From assembly GCF_019599145.1 (NCBI RefSeq), contig NZ_CP080647.1:6634001-6698000 (forward strand): a stretch of DNA of 64,000 nt, written 5' to 3'. Each line of letters opens with the position of its first letter. Position 1 is the stretch's first letter. Below the pieces are notes generated by a model. That model was given only the letters and a program-made list of their open reading frames with translations. It was not told the origin of the DNA and searched no databases. The stretch comes from Streptomyces akebiae. GTDB taxonomy: Bacteria > Actinomycetota > Actinomycetes > Streptomycetales > Streptomycetaceae. This document shows positions 1-8,132 of the stretch, in pieces. Made by a program: the position numbers and the translations under genes.

Positions 1-242
1 AGATGTCGTACCTCCCAAACGAGTGACGGCCCCGGTGACCGCTTCGCGGGCCAGTGCCGTACGTCCGCGCCCAGTTGAAGGAGCCCTGTGCTGAGCGCGC
101 TGTCGGGACAGGCCACTGTGACGGCCAGCCCGGCCGTGAGCTGGGCCTGCACCAAGTCCGTCACGACGCGGGCGACCCCGCCGTCCACGGGCTGGGTGAG
201 GTGAAGGACTCGCGCCAGAGGGCCGGTTGATGACGTGTGCAT
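1..242 (-). CDS. Glycosyltransferase (GT4-like), N-terminal 80 residues only
   Basis: The minus strand reads from an ATG at 242 without a stop to the window edge. The start is fixed by an AGGA about 8 nt upstream and an in-frame TGA just before it. The visible N-terminus has a beta strand with LARVLHLTQPVDGGVARV followed by an amphipathic helix and VTVACP, then LLQLGADVRHWPAKRSPGP. This is the usual first Rossmann unit of a GT-B glycosyltransferase of the GT4 type, where the glycine-rich loop after the first strand opens the acceptor site. The catalytic C-terminal half lies outside the window, so donor and acceptor cannot be inferred. It lies 50 bp downstream of the next gene on the same strand and could be co-transcribed with it. 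Confidence 0.65.
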   Translation of the reverse strand, partial: MHTSSTGPLARVLHLTQPVDGGVARVVTDLVQAQLTAGLAVTVACPDSALSTGLLQLGADVRHWPAKRSPGPSLVWEVRH

Positions 243-292
243 GCGCGATGTCCTCGCTCACGGTGACGCTCGGGACGGGAGAGGAAAAGGCT

Positions 293-1441
293 TTACCGTT
301 GGGCGTCGACGGCGACGAAGAGCACGCCGGTCCAGATCACGTCCCGCTGGGAAGCGACTCGGAAGGCCAGTTGGTCGCCGCCGTGGCGCAGGCCCGCGCC
401 GAGATCGAACACATCGGAGTCATAGCCGAGAGTGCGGGTGTACGTCGGCACCCGCTGCGGCTCGGATGTTCCCGGTTCGCTGATCGTGGAGTTCAGGACG
501 TCGTCACGGGGATTGGCGGGGTTGGTCAGGGGGGTGACCACGGTGCGGTGCGGCCGAGGGGCGGAGGAAGTGCGGGTGGTCGTGAGGGTGAGAGTGTCGC
601 CGGTCATGCCATGGTCGCCGTCGTACGTCACCAGGCCTGCCCGGCCGCTCGCGTTCGCGGGGAAACGCGTTCCGCGCAGTCGGATCTCCTGCGCCGCACC
701 GGACTTCAGCGCGTCGAAGCCGTCCCAGAGTGCGAGGCGCCGCAACGGCTGCTTCGGGTTCTCGTACGCCACCACAAGCGTCCAGCCACCCCACGCGCCG
801 GCCGTCGACCGTCCCATCGCCACATTGACCTGTGCCACGGTGTACAGGCCCGGTCCGCTCCTCCGGACCAGCCTCGTGACGTCCGCCGAGGCCTGGAAGG
901 CATCCGCGCCGTGCGCCACCCGATGGCCTACGACCGTGTCCGCGAGGACCTCCTTGTACTCCCCGCCCTGTTCGGCGATCAGCACCCGGCCGTTGTCCTT
1001 GGGCGGCTTCTGCTCGCCGACGCGCAGGTTGCCGCCCCAGTACAGCCGGGCGTAGCTGACCCGTGAGCCCTCGGGCACACGGACCTCCGCTCGGGAGGAG
1101 TTGTAGGTGTTCGGGTCCTTGTCGACATCGACGTACGTCATGTCGAAGTCGCCGTTCACCCCGGTCCCGTCCCGCCGAGTGGCTGGGCAGGAACGCGTCG
1201 TGGACGGCAGGAACCGGTGGGTCGCCCGTGGCGCACGGCAGGTGATGGAGACGTTGGCCGCGCGGACGATCCCGCCGTGCTGGAGCGCGTGGTACCGCTG
1301 GACGAAGGGGATACGGCCCGCCTCCTGCGTCGACGATGTGACAGGCGCGACCGCCAGGGCACCGGTGGGAGCCCACATCCCGGCGAGGGCGAGGGCGCCC
1401 ACCGTTGTACGGCGCAGCAGGAGGGCGAGGGAATTACGCAT
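293..1441 (-). CDS. Secreted DUF3344-like surface protein without a repeat tail
   Basis: 382 residues. The N-terminus has basic residues, a hydrophobic stretch (GALALAGMWAPTGALA) and an Ala-rich cleavage region, so it should be exported by Sec. The mature part resembles the head of actinobacterial DUF11/DUF3344 surface proteins: a YARLYWGGNL strand, AWGGWTLVVAYE, LVTYDGDHG and a final GYDSDVFDLGAGL followed by GGDQLAFRVASQRDVIWTGVLF. In that family the head is normally followed by DUF11 repeats and often a wall anchor. Here the protein stops right after the head, with no LPXTG motif or transmembrane helix, so it is probably released or held by a partner. The molecular function is unknown; the family assignment comes from memory of motifs. 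Confidence 0.7.
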   Translation of the reverse strand: MRNSLALLLRRTTVGALALAGMWAPTGALAVAPVTSSTQEAGRIPFVQRYHALQHGGIVRAANVSITCRAPRATHRFLPSTTRSCPATRRDGTGVNGDFDMTYVDVDKDPNTYNSSRAEVRVPEGSRVSYARLYWGGNLRVGEQKPPKDNGRVLIAEQGGEYKEVLADTVVGHRVAHGADAFQASADVTRLVRRSGPGLYTVAQVNVAMGRSTAGAWGGWTLVVAYENPKQPLRRLALWDGFDALKSGAAQEIRLRGTRFPANASGRAGLVTYDGDHGMTGDTLTLTTTRTSSAPRPHRTVVTPLTNPANPRDDVLNSTISEPGTSEPQRVPTYTRTLGYDSDVFDLGAGLRHGGDQLAFRVASQRDVIWTGVLFVAVDAQR

Positions 1442-1975
1442 GACTGACGGTGCCCTTTCGGGAAGGCGGAGGTGTCAGGGGCAGGAAGGAACGAGGTGCG
1501 TGCTCCGGGGCACGGCATCTTCAAACACCCTTGGGACGCGTCAAGAGATACGCAAAACTCTAGCCGCTATCAGGCATAACCGGGTCAAACGTGAGTAAGT
1601 GTGTCGGATCGGTGAAGTAGGGGCTTCCCGGACCTGTTTTCCGCCTCGCGAGGGCAAGCGGGCCCATGGCTTGAGGCAGCCGCCTCCGCGCGGTCTGCTC
1701 GCGTGGCCCGTCGTGCCCACCTGACTGCGCGGGTCGGACGGCTCGGTGGCGCGGCGAAGGGCGCCCTGGAAGGACAGCGCGGGAGCGCGACGCTGTTGCT
1801 TTCCGCTCCTGCTCCTGGCCTGTCACGGCGCACGGCGCAAGGAGTTAAATCCTTCAGGGGTTTCATATGAGTACTCGGCAATCTTCCGCATGCGGGTTTC
1901 CGGACCGGTCGGCGCTCGTTGTGCATGACGTCAGAATCCGCCCCGGCTACCCATGTTGCCGAAGAAAGGAATCCA
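1442..1975. other. Divergent intergenic region
   Basis: 534 bp between the divergent DUF3344-like gene and the small secreted protein. It should hold both promoters. A short inverted repeat AAGGA-GTTAAA-TCCTT lies around 1839-1854, but no confident -35/-10 pair was identified. ORFs here have no coding character. Confidence 0.4.
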
Positions 1976-2254
1976 ATGAAGTCTCTGAAGGCTGCCGCTG
2001 TCATCACCGGGTCTCTGATCATCGCCGGTGCCGCCGCGCCCGCGTTCGCCCAGAGCGCCACCGAGGTGGTGCACAAGAGCCTCAGCAACACGGCGAACAC
2101 GCTCAACCGGGGTCCCGTCCAGGTGCAGCCGCTGAAGGGGGACGTGATCGACGTCAAGGAGAAGGAGAAGGCGCTGCTGAACACGGTGGATCGCACGTCC
2201 ACCGCGCTGGGCAAGGGCACTCCGCTGCTGGGCGGCCTCTCGCAGCAGAAGTGA
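1976..2254 (+). CDS. Small secreted protein, function unknown
   Basis: 92 residues from the ATG at 1976, chosen because AAAGGA sits 6 nt upstream and the signal peptide starts at once (MKSLKAAAVITGSLIIAGAA, then APAFA-Q, a classical signal peptidase I site). The reading frame is open 19 codons further upstream, but that extension would bury the signal sequence. The mature part is about 65 residues, lacks cysteines and is polar (a KEKEK stretch), ending in LGKGTPLLGGLSQQK. Similar short exported proteins with a GxxLLGGL ending are common in Streptomyces, but I know of no assigned role. It stands alone between the DUF3344-like gene and the melC operon. Confidence 0.7.
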   Translation: MKSLKAAAVITGSLIIAGAAAPAFAQSATEVVHKSLSNTANTLNRGPVQVQPLKGDVIDVKEKEKALLNTVDRTSTALGKGTPLLGGLSQQK

Positions 2255-2546
2255 GAACGCCCCCGGCCACGATGTCCGCCGCGTTTTGATCCGGCGCTTC
2301 AGGCATTTCCCGGTGGCCGCTCCGAAGAGGCCGATTCCGCGTCGTGCGGTGTCGGCCTCTGCATCGTCGGGACACGGTGTGATTTCTGCGGCCAAATTCA
2401 CTGCGCAAAGGTGAGACCGCATCCGCGATGCTGAAGTTTCTGCTTGGGGATGTGCGGGATTCCGGGGGGCTCGTCGGACATGAAGGAGAATTCATGGTGC
2501 TGGCTCACGAGTTGGGTGCGCAGTTGTGTCGAGGGTGGAAGAGGCC

Positions 2547-3023
2547 ATGACTGTTCCGTCATTCGCCGTCGATCCCACAGGGCCCACCGGACGGAGGCGG
2601 GTGCTGAGGGGGGTGTTCGCGTCGGCGACAGGGGTGGCGCTCGCACCGTACCTGGTGGCATCGGAGGCGGCCGGGCCGGAGAGGGCGTGGTTCCACGAGA
2701 CGTATCGCGGTCGGCGCATCGTCGGCATCGCGGACGACGCCGGGCCGCGAGGGGAGAACGAACTCTCCGGCGTGTGGCACGTCACTGTGGACGGGCGGCC
2801 GTTGCATCTCATGCGTCGCGTCGACGGCAGTTGGATGACCATGGTCGACCACTATCAGTCGTATCCGTCCCCGCTCGCCGCGGCGCGCGCGGCTGTGGAC
2901 GAACTCGGACCCAACGTGCGGTTGGGGGCGTCGGGTGGAACCGGCAGTCGCAGGGACGACAGCGAGGCGCCGGACAGCGGCGAGGGGACCGAGAGGGGTC
3001 ACCGCCATGGTGTACGCGCGTAG
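2547..3023 (+). CDS. melC1: Tyrosinase copper chaperone MelC1
   Basis: 158 residues from the ATG at 2547; a GTG at 2526 is possible but has no ribosome site. MelC1 binds apo-tyrosinase, delivers copper and carries the complex out through the Tat system, because MelC2 has no signal of its own. The N-terminus shows a Tat-type signal (GRRRVLRG followed by FASATGVALAPYLVA). The cofactor core is recognisable: W-FHETYRGRRIVG, then HVTVDGRPLHLMRRVDGSW and DHYQSYPSPLAAARAAVDEL. The His-rich linker of the well-known S. antibioticus MelC1 is missing, so copper hand-over would rely on the HxM-type residues. The gene overlaps melC2 by 17 bp, so the two are translationally coupled. Confidence 0.88.
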   Translation: MTVPSFAVDPTGPTGRRRVLRGVFASATGVALAPYLVASEAAGPERAWFHETYRGRRIVGIADDAGPRGENELSGVWHVTVDGRPLHLMRRVDGSWMTMVDHYQSYPSPLAAARAAVDELGPNVRLGASGGTGSRRDDSEAPDSGEGTERGHRHGVRA

Positions 3024-3873
3024 GGACGTCAGCACGCTCACCGCTTCCGAGCGGCGCAGGTTCGTCTCCGCACTGATCGAGGTCAAACGCCGAGGTGAGT
3101 ACGACGACTTCGTCCGCACGCACATCCAGTACTTCCTCCCCGACGGCGAGAACGGCCGGCGCACGGCCCACATGGCGCCCTCGTTCCTGCCCTGGCACCG
3201 CAAGTTCCTGCTGGATCTGGAGCAGGCGCTGCGCCGCGTGGACGAGTCGGTGACCGTGCCGTACTGGGACTGGACGCGCGACCGCGCCCCGACGGCCGTG
3301 CCGTGGACCGAGGACTTACTCGGCGGCACCGGGCGACGCACCGACCGGCAGGTCATGACCGGCCCCTTCGCCTTCCGCCATGGCCAGTGGATCATCAAGG
3401 AGGGCATCACCGACGCCGAGTACCTCATGCGGGACCTGGGCCGCTCCCGGGATCCGATCGCTCTGCCCACGGCCGGGGACGTGGAAGAAGCCCTCGCGGA
3501 CCCGGTCTACGACACGGCCCCCTGGAATTCCACGTCCGTCAAAGGGTTCCGCAACAAGCTGGAGGGGTGGGGGCCGGGGCAGGGCGCTGTGTCCTGGCGC
3601 AACCACAACCTGGTCCACCGATGGGTCGGCGGCCACATGGTGAGCGGCGCCTCCGTGAACGACCCGGTCTTCTGGATGCACCACGCCTTCGTCGACCTGG
3701 TGTGGTCCCGCTGGCAGCAGCGGCACCGGAACACCCGCTACCTCCCCGAGAAGCCGCCCGACCCCGGGGGCGCCCAGAGCGGCCGGGTGGTCGCGCGGCA
3801 CGAGAGGATGCCCCCGTGGGATGTGACCCCGGCGGAACTGGAGGATCACAGTTCCGTCTATCGGTACGCGTAG
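3007..3873 (+). CDS. melC2: Tyrosinase MelC2 (type-3 copper monooxygenase)
   Basis: 288 residues from the ATG at 3007, inside the end of melC1; this start gives the normal MelC2 N-terminus (...STLTASERRRFVSAL). The enzyme hydroxylates monophenols and oxidises diphenols to quinones, giving melanin. All six copper ligands are visible: CuA in VRTHIQYF, TAHMAP and PWHRKF, and CuB in NHNLVHRW and MHHAFVDL. The PYWDWT motif is also present. One leucine codon is TTA (3316-3318), so translation should depend on the bldA tRNA. Export depends on the coupled chaperone MelC1. Confidence 0.93.
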   Translation: MVYARRDVSTLTASERRRFVSALIEVKRRGEYDDFVRTHIQYFLPDGENGRRTAHMAPSFLPWHRKFLLDLEQALRRVDESVTVPYWDWTRDRAPTAVPWTEDLLGGTGRRTDRQVMTGPFAFRHGQWIIKEGITDAEYLMRDLGRSRDPIALPTAGDVEEALADPVYDTAPWNSTSVKGFRNKLEGWGPGQGAVSWRNHNLVHRWVGGHMVSGASVNDPVFWMHHAFVDLVWSRWQQRHRNTRYLPEKPPDPGGAQSGRVVARHERMPPWDVTPAELEDHSSVYRYA

Positions 3874-4268
3874 CAAGCACGACCATCTGCGGGTGGGGCC
3901 GAGCGAAGGCCTGACCGTACCGGGCTTCGCACGCGACGCCGGACATTCCGCTGTGTGCTGATTGACGCAGGGCGTCGGAAGAGTCCTGACCGGGAATCTC
4001 GCTTTCATCGCGCACCGGGGCCGGCTCGGCAGGAAGGCAGGACGAGTGCCGCCTGCCGTCGCGGGTGGACCGGCGCCGTTCGTCCGCTGCGGGGCGCGGT
4101 CGTGCCGGCGGCGCTACGCGATGTGCTCGGCACACGCCGACCCATTGCCGGAGGCCGAGGCCCGCCGGAACCGGTGGATCCGGGGCACCTGCAGCGCCAG
4201 TTCGCTCTCCTGGATGCCTGAAGGCGCGACTGCAGCGTGGCGGGGCTCGGTCCGGGTCTCCGGGATTC
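3874..4268. other. Intergenic region downstream of melC2
   Basis: 395 bp between melC2 and the dehydrogenase pseudogene, which run toward each other. Open frames here show no family motif or ribosome site. I see no gene and no strong terminator hairpin. Confidence 0.4.
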
Positions 4269-5206
4269 TCAGCCGAGCGGTCGTACGGGGGAGCCCGCCA
4301 GGTATACCTGGATGTCCTCGGCGGTCTGGCCGTAGTACATGGCGTAGTTGGCCCGGGAGACATGGCCGAGGTGGGGCGTGGCGAGGAGACGGGGGCCGTG
4401 CGCATCGGATGGTCGGCGGGGAGGGGTGCGAGGTCGAAGACGTCAGCTCCGGCGAGGCGCCCCTCATGCAGGGCTGTGAGCAGGGCGTCCTGGTCGTCGA
4501 TTGTGACCGGGAGGTGTTGATCGGATAGGAGGTCGGCTTGAGGCGGGCGAGTTCCGGGGCGCCGAGGAGACCTCGGGTGCGGTCGCTCAGGGAGAGATGG
4601 ACGGAGACGGAGTCGCGCTCGCGAGCAACTCCTCCTGGGAAGCGGCCAGATGGACGCCCACCTCGTCGGCGTACCCCTTCGTCAGGTGCTGGCTCCCCGC
4701 CGTCACCCGCATGCCGAAGGCGCGGCCCACCCGGGCCACCCGGCCGCCGATCCTGCCGAGGACGAGCAGTCCGAGCCGGGCGCCGTGCAGATCGGCGCCG
4801 ACGTCCTCTGCCAGGGACCACCCTCGCGCAGAGGGTTGTTCTCGGTGCCCAGGCCCCGGGCGAGGCCGAGCAGCAGGGCCCAGGTCAGCTCGACCGGCGG
4901 GTGGGGGAGCTGGCTGTGCCGTACACCGTCTCGCCGTGTGCCTCGGCGGCCGCGTAGTCGATCACCGAGTTGCTCATGCCGGAGGCGATCAGGAGCTTCA
5001 GCCGGGGGAGACGGCCGAGGGGCGAGGCGGGGAAGGCAACGCGTTCGCGCAGCGTGACACGCTGGCGTACTCGGCGAGGGGCGTCGCCAGGGTGTCCTCT
5101 CCCCGAAGTGTTCGGCGAAATCGACGATCTCGACATCGTCGGCGACCGCGGACCAGCCGACGATCCCGGTCGCGACGGACTGGTAGTCGTCGAGCACGGC
5201 GCAGCG
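4269..5206 (-). pseudogene. Frameshifted D-isomer-specific 2-hydroxyacid dehydrogenase
   Basis: Consecutive pieces of one NAD-dependent dehydrogenase can be read on the minus strand, but in changing frames. From about 5197: LDDYQSVATGIVGWSAVADD, then (new frame) PRLKLLIASGMSNSVIDYAA, then (back) PPVELTWALLLGLARG, then DLHGARLGLLVLGRIGGRVA, then (new frame) SVHLSLSDRTRGLLGAPELA. The end, VYLAGSPVRPLG and TGA at 4269-4271, lies in yet another frame. At least five shifts are needed to join them. The NAD-binding loop has also lost its first glycine (VLGRIG), and the start codon region reads CTC where ATG is expected. This is a decayed gene and not a sequencing slip at one site. Confidence 0.82.
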
Positions 5207-5676
5207 GAGTCTCGGTCGCGTGGTGTTGCCTTCCGGCCGGGTACCGGGGGCGTGGTCGCGAGACTGGGGGCGCGAGGATGACCGGACTCCACCCAGCAGA
5301 GATCTCCGTGATCAAACCTGGCTGTGCGACGAGTCATCGGGTGACAGGCACAACCAATGTCTGTACGACATCCACGGCGCCCTCACGTCGAGAGAGCCGT
5401 GGGGCGTTCCAGTAACTGATCCGGCCGATTCTCATCTCGTGACCACTGCCCCGGCCTGCGGCTCCCCGTAGCCGTGCGCGGTACTGCTCCCGTCGCAGCC
5501 GCCATGCCCCCTCCGGCGCACGGACGGCTCCCAGCGCCGCCAGGTGTGTTGCCTGGGGGTGTGATGGGCCAGAAGTTGGGTCCAGAGGTGTTCGAGATCG
5601 TCGATCCCGGAGACGGGGAGGCGCCGACCACGGCTCTCACGACGGGGACCGTAGCGCGCGAGAGCCTTGCGCTGAA
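5207..5676. other. Intergenic region left of the att site
   Basis: About 470 bp between the dehydrogenase pseudogene and the left attachment repeat. No coding motif, RNA gene or repeat was recognised. It is the chromosomal flank that would lie downstream of tRNA-Arg in the empty site. Confidence 0.4.
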
Positions 5677-5760
5677 CAGCAAAAACGCCCTCCCGGAGGA
5701 GGGCGGGGTGTGGGCGCCCCCGGCAGGACTCGAACCTGCGGCCAAGCGCTTAGAAGGCGC
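5677..5760. repeat. Left attachment site (direct repeat, tRNA-Arg 3' fragment)
   Basis: 84 bp matching 30011-30094 with three mismatches (5696, 5697, 5709); the last 51 bp (5710-5760) are identical. Positions 5715-5760 are the 3' 46 nt of tRNA-Arg(TCT), from the anticodon stem-loop to the discriminator base, with the 5' half missing. This is the pattern left by a tyrosine integrase that recombines in the anticodon arm and restores the gene at the other end. Confidence 0.9.
5681..5704 (-). terminator. Original tRNA-Arg terminator (displaced by insertion)
   Basis: Read on the minus strand, a 7-bp stem GCCCTCC/GGAGGGC with a 4-nt loop is followed by five T residues. It is the same hairpin as at 30015-30038 apart from its loop. 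It should be the chromosome's own terminator for the tRNA-Arg gene, now separated from it by the element. Confidence 0.7.
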
Positions 5761-5839
5761 TCGGCGTGTTCGGTCCCGGGAAGGCTCTGAGCTGGGCGGT
5801 AGCTGGCGCGCGTGGAGGCGTCCTGGGCTCCGTCGACAG

Positions 5840-5850
5840 GTATTCGACAC
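5840..5850 (+). other. Putative integrase arm site, left end
   Basis: GTATTCGACAC lies 80 bp inside the left att site. The same 11-mer occurs at 29895-29905 next to the right att site, where a second TTCGACAC precedes it. Shared short sequences just inside both ends are expected for arm-type binding sites of a tyrosine integrase; binding is inferred. Confidence 0.45.
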
Positions 5851-5873
5851 GGGGCGTCAGAACCGACTGGGGC

Positions 5874-6629
5874 CTACGGGTTGATGGGGATCTCGTAGAC
5901 GATCTCGCAGTGTGCGGCGGGAATGACGATGTCCGCGGTCTCCACGGGCCGTCCTTGGTCGCTGTAGTAGGTCCGTCGGATGTGAGTGACGAGGGCGGCC
6001 TTCTGGATGCCGAGGAGGGACGCTTCCTCGGCGGTGGCCTGGCGGGGCTCGGGCTGCTCGACGGCGTGGCTGACCGTGATGCCGATCGCGGCCATGCGGT
6101 TGACGACGCCGGCCCCGGCGTGAGGTCCGCCCTCGGGAAGGACGACGAGGGTACCGGCGGTGAGGTCGTAGGGTTCCCAGCTCGTGGAGAGCTGCACGGG
6201 CCGGCCGTCGGCGAGAAACTCGTACGCGGTGCGGACGCACAGATCGCCCTCGCCGATACCGAGCCGCGCGGCGATGTCCGCCGGGGCCGGCACCTTGGCG
6301 TCGGTCCGGCTCTCCCAGTCGCCTTGCTTGCCGAGAGCCCTCATGTCGGCCCGGAACGGCGACTCTTGGGAGTCCTCGCGCGCGGAGGACCGTACGACAC
6401 GGACGCGTTGGCGGGGCTCGGCGACGTAGGTGCCGGATCCGGCCCGGCCCTCCAGTACGCCCTGTGAGATCAGCAACTCTTGCGCCCGGCGGACGACGTT
6501 CTCGCCCACACCGCACTCGTGGCCGATCTGGGCCCTCGACGGCAGGCGGTCTCCCGGTTCCCAGACCCGCTCGGCGATGCGCCGTCGTAGCTCGTCGGCG
6601 ATGCGGAGATAGGGCGGCTGCTCAGGCAT
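5874..6629 (-). CDS. GntR/HutC-family regulator (KorSA-like)
   Basis: 251 residues. The N-terminal winged helix is typical of GntR (YLRIADELRRRI, GDRLPSRAQIGHECGV, RRAQELLISQGVLEGRAGSG). The rest, from about residue 85, is a UTRA ligand-binding domain (RTAYEFLADGRPVQLSTSWE, then THIRRTYYSDQGRPVETADI). In pSAM2 the GntR protein KorSA represses the activator of replication and transfer, and the position at one end of this element suggests the same job. Two CTAG-N4-CTAG palindromes lie directly upstream of its start (6639-6669), so autorepression and control of the rightward genes from 6707 are likely. The ligand is unknown. Confidence 0.85.
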   Translation of the reverse strand: MPEQPPYLRIADELRRRIAERVWEPGDRLPSRAQIGHECGVGENVVRRAQELLISQGVLEGRAGSGTYVAEPRQRVRVVRSSAREDSQESPFRADMRALGKQGDWESRTDAKVPAPADIAARLGIGEGDLCVRTAYEFLADGRPVQLSTSWEPYDLTAGTLVVLPEGGPHAGAGVVNRMAAIGITVSHAVEQPEPRQATAEEASLLGIQKAALVTHIRRTYYSDQGRPVETADIVIPAAHCEIVYEIPINP

Positions 6630-6638
6630 GTGGAAAAT

Positions 6639-6669
6639 CTAGTCCACTAGCTCTAATCTAGTTAACTAG
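6639..6669. promoter_or_regulatory. Twin palindromic operators of the GntR regulator
   Basis: CTAGTCCACTAG (6639-6650) and CTAGTTAACTAG (6658-6669) are 12-bp palindromes with centres 19 bp apart, between the divergent GntR gene (start 6629) and the small gene at 6707. Twin sites two helical turns apart fit a pair of GntR dimers. Binding is inferred from position. Confidence 0.6.
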
Positions 6670-6706
6670 CTTCACTGAAAGTGATCGCTGGTGACGGAGG
6701 CTGCCT

Positions 6707-6988
6707 GTGCCCGCTTCGGGATCGAAAGCGGCGGCCATCGCCGCCCGGCTGTCCGCCGTCGGACTCTCCGTGCGCGTGGAGGAGCACGCCGACCGCACGT
6801 CGGTCGAAGCGGAGTTACCGGATTCGCTCTCCGTCGAGTCGTGGAGAGAGGTCCTGGAAGCGGTGGCCGAGGCGGACCGGTTCGGGCTCCTCGCCGCCAG
6901 CGTGAACGGCCGCACTCTCTGGGCGGCGGTGGTGAAGAAGGAGGTCCCCACGACGGGCGATGTCGGGGGACCTGGCCGTCAGCGATAG
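6707..6988 (+). CDS. Small conserved AICE protein, unknown function
   Basis: 93 residues from a GTG at 6707 with GGAGG 7 nt upstream. The sequence looks like a compact alpha/beta domain (AAIAARLSAVGLSVRVEEHA, then VEAELPDSLSVESWREVLEA and RTLWAAVV), without catalytic motifs. It is the first gene to the right of the GntR operators and probably shares a transcript with the next two. A TTA codon occurs at 6815-6817. I cannot assign a function; small proteins of this type recur at this place in Streptomyces elements. Confidence 0.6.
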   Translation: MPASGSKAAAIAARLSAVGLSVRVEEHADRTSVEAELPDSLSVESWREVLEAVAEADRFGLLAASVNGRTLWAAVVKKEVPTTGDVGGPGRQR

Positions 6989-7001
6989 GAGCTGATTCAG
7001 C

Positions 7002-7316
7002 GTGCTCAACCGTATCCGCCGCGCCGTCTCCCTTGCTAGGGACCGGCGTTCACCCAAGGGCCGGCACCGCCGCCCGTTAACTCGCGCTCGTTCACTGGCC
7101 CGTCCGGCCCCCGCGGCGCCCCTTGAGGAGCAGGCGGCGGCTTTGGGGTATGCCCTGGAACGGGCTAGGTACCGCCGCTCGCTGAGGAGCGAAGACGTCG
7201 CCCTCGTCCGCCCGTACGTCCTGGCGTGGGAGCAACGGGCGCAGCATCCGGCAGGGGCTGCTGCGGGACGCCAGTGGCCGGCCGAGGGGCACCCGGTCCT
7301 GTGGGGGGTTGGCTGA
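7002..7316 (+). CDS. Small basic AICE protein, unknown function
   Basis: 104 residues from a GTG at 7002, 13 bp after the previous gene. The N-terminal third is strongly basic (RIRRAVSLARDRRSPKGRHR), followed by a helical region with YALERARYRR and EDVALVRPYVLAWEQRAQ. Short proteins with a VRPY-LAWE type motif are a recurrent feature of Streptomyces integrative elements, with no proven role. A TTA codon is present at 7077-7079. Its stop overlaps the ATG of the next gene (TGATG), so translation is coupled. Confidence 0.55.
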   Translation: MLNRIRRAVSLARDRRSPKGRHRRPLTRARSLARPAPAAPLEEQAAALGYALERARYRRSLRSEDVALVRPYVLAWEQRAQHPAGAAAGRQWPAEGHPVLWGVG

Positions 7317-7831
7317 TGTCCTCGCAGGAACAGCCGCGTAGCCCGAACGTCGCCTACAGATCGGCAGCATGCCGGATCGGGACGCACCGCGACTGCGCCG
7401 AATCCTCTCCGGCTGCGGCGCCGACGGGTATCCCGCTGATCTACGAGACCTGCGACTGCCCGTGCCATGCAGCGGCAGGCGGCACACCGACACTCCCCAC
7501 CAAGGTGACCGAGAGGCGCGCAGACATGACGGCACAGAGGGGGCTCAGGCTCCTGCCCTGGGCGGGACCGGACGGCAAGCCCTGCTACCTCAGTACCGAC
7601 GACCCCGAGGGCTACATGTCCCGCCTCGCGGACCACATCGAGTCAGTTCAGCTGGGTATGGCAAGAGAGCTCCTGGAGGAAGCGCGTCAGGTCCCCGATG
7701 GCACGCCCATGAACGTGCACAAGCTGAGCCTCCTCGCGGGCCAACTGGCCGGCGCCCTACGAGACGTGATCCGCGTGGCGACGAGCCGCGGAGAGCGCCT
7801 GGCAACACCTGGGCACCCTGAAGACGAATGA
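7316..7831 (+). CDS. AICE hypothetical protein with a Cys/His cluster
   Basis: 171 residues from the ATG at 7316, which overlaps the stop of the preceding gene. Two parts are visible. Residues 1-65 hold a cluster of Cys and His (ACRIGTHRDCAES, then YETCDCPCHA), a possible metal-binding knuckle. Residues 71-171 (LLPWAGPDGKPCYLSTDDPE, then YMSRLADHIESVQLGMAREL) form a helical domain. An internal ATG at 7526 could give the second part alone, and in related elements the two parts may be separate genes. It ends the small left operon and is followed by a hairpin. Confidence 0.55.
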   Translation: MSSQEQPRSPNVAYRSAACRIGTHRDCAESSPAAAPTGIPLIYETCDCPCHAAAGGTPTLPTKVTERRADMTAQRGLRLLPWAGPDGKPCYLSTDDPEGYMSRLADHIESVQLGMARELLEEARQVPDGTPMNVHKLSLLAGQLAGALRDVIRVATSRGERLATPGHPEDE

Positions 7832-7880
7832 GCGCTTGATCACCGCCCGGGAACTCCGGGACAGGGCTACGCAGTACAAG

Positions 7881-7908
7881 AGGAGCCTCGCCATCGGGCG
7901 GGGCTCCT
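7881..7908. terminator. Hairpin after the left small operon
   Basis: AGGAGCC (7881-7887) pairs with GGCTCCT (7902-7908), extended by an inner GCC/GGC pairing. It lies 50 bp after the operon and before the end of the convergent GmrSD gene. There is no T tract. The rest of the 301-bp gap 7832-8132 shows nothing recognisable. Confidence 0.4.
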
Positions 7909-8132
7909 GCTCGTGTATGGGAATCGTGCACGTCTCGCTGCCGGGTCTGAAGATGCACACGGCTCCGGAGGCCGCTTCGGTCTCGTTTATTGCTGCTGGT
8001 CAAAGGGCTTTTCGAGCTAGGGAAGGCCCGCCGAGTCCACAAATGGTCCATGGCCACCGGCCGGTCATGAGGCGCATGGCCGCCTGCATGGGCGCTGCTG
8101 CTAGGCGACCGGGAAGGCGGACGGGCCGTGGA

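Noticed and set aside
4114..4821. Apparent 235-codon minus-strand gene
   Set aside because: It joins a true dehydrogenase piece (SVHLSLSDRTRGLLGAPELA) to out-of-frame sequence on both sides, so it is part of the pseudogene.
5713..5763. Second tRNA-Arg gene
   Set aside because: Only the 3' 46 nt are present; the acceptor 5' strand and D arm are missing. It is an attachment-site remnant.
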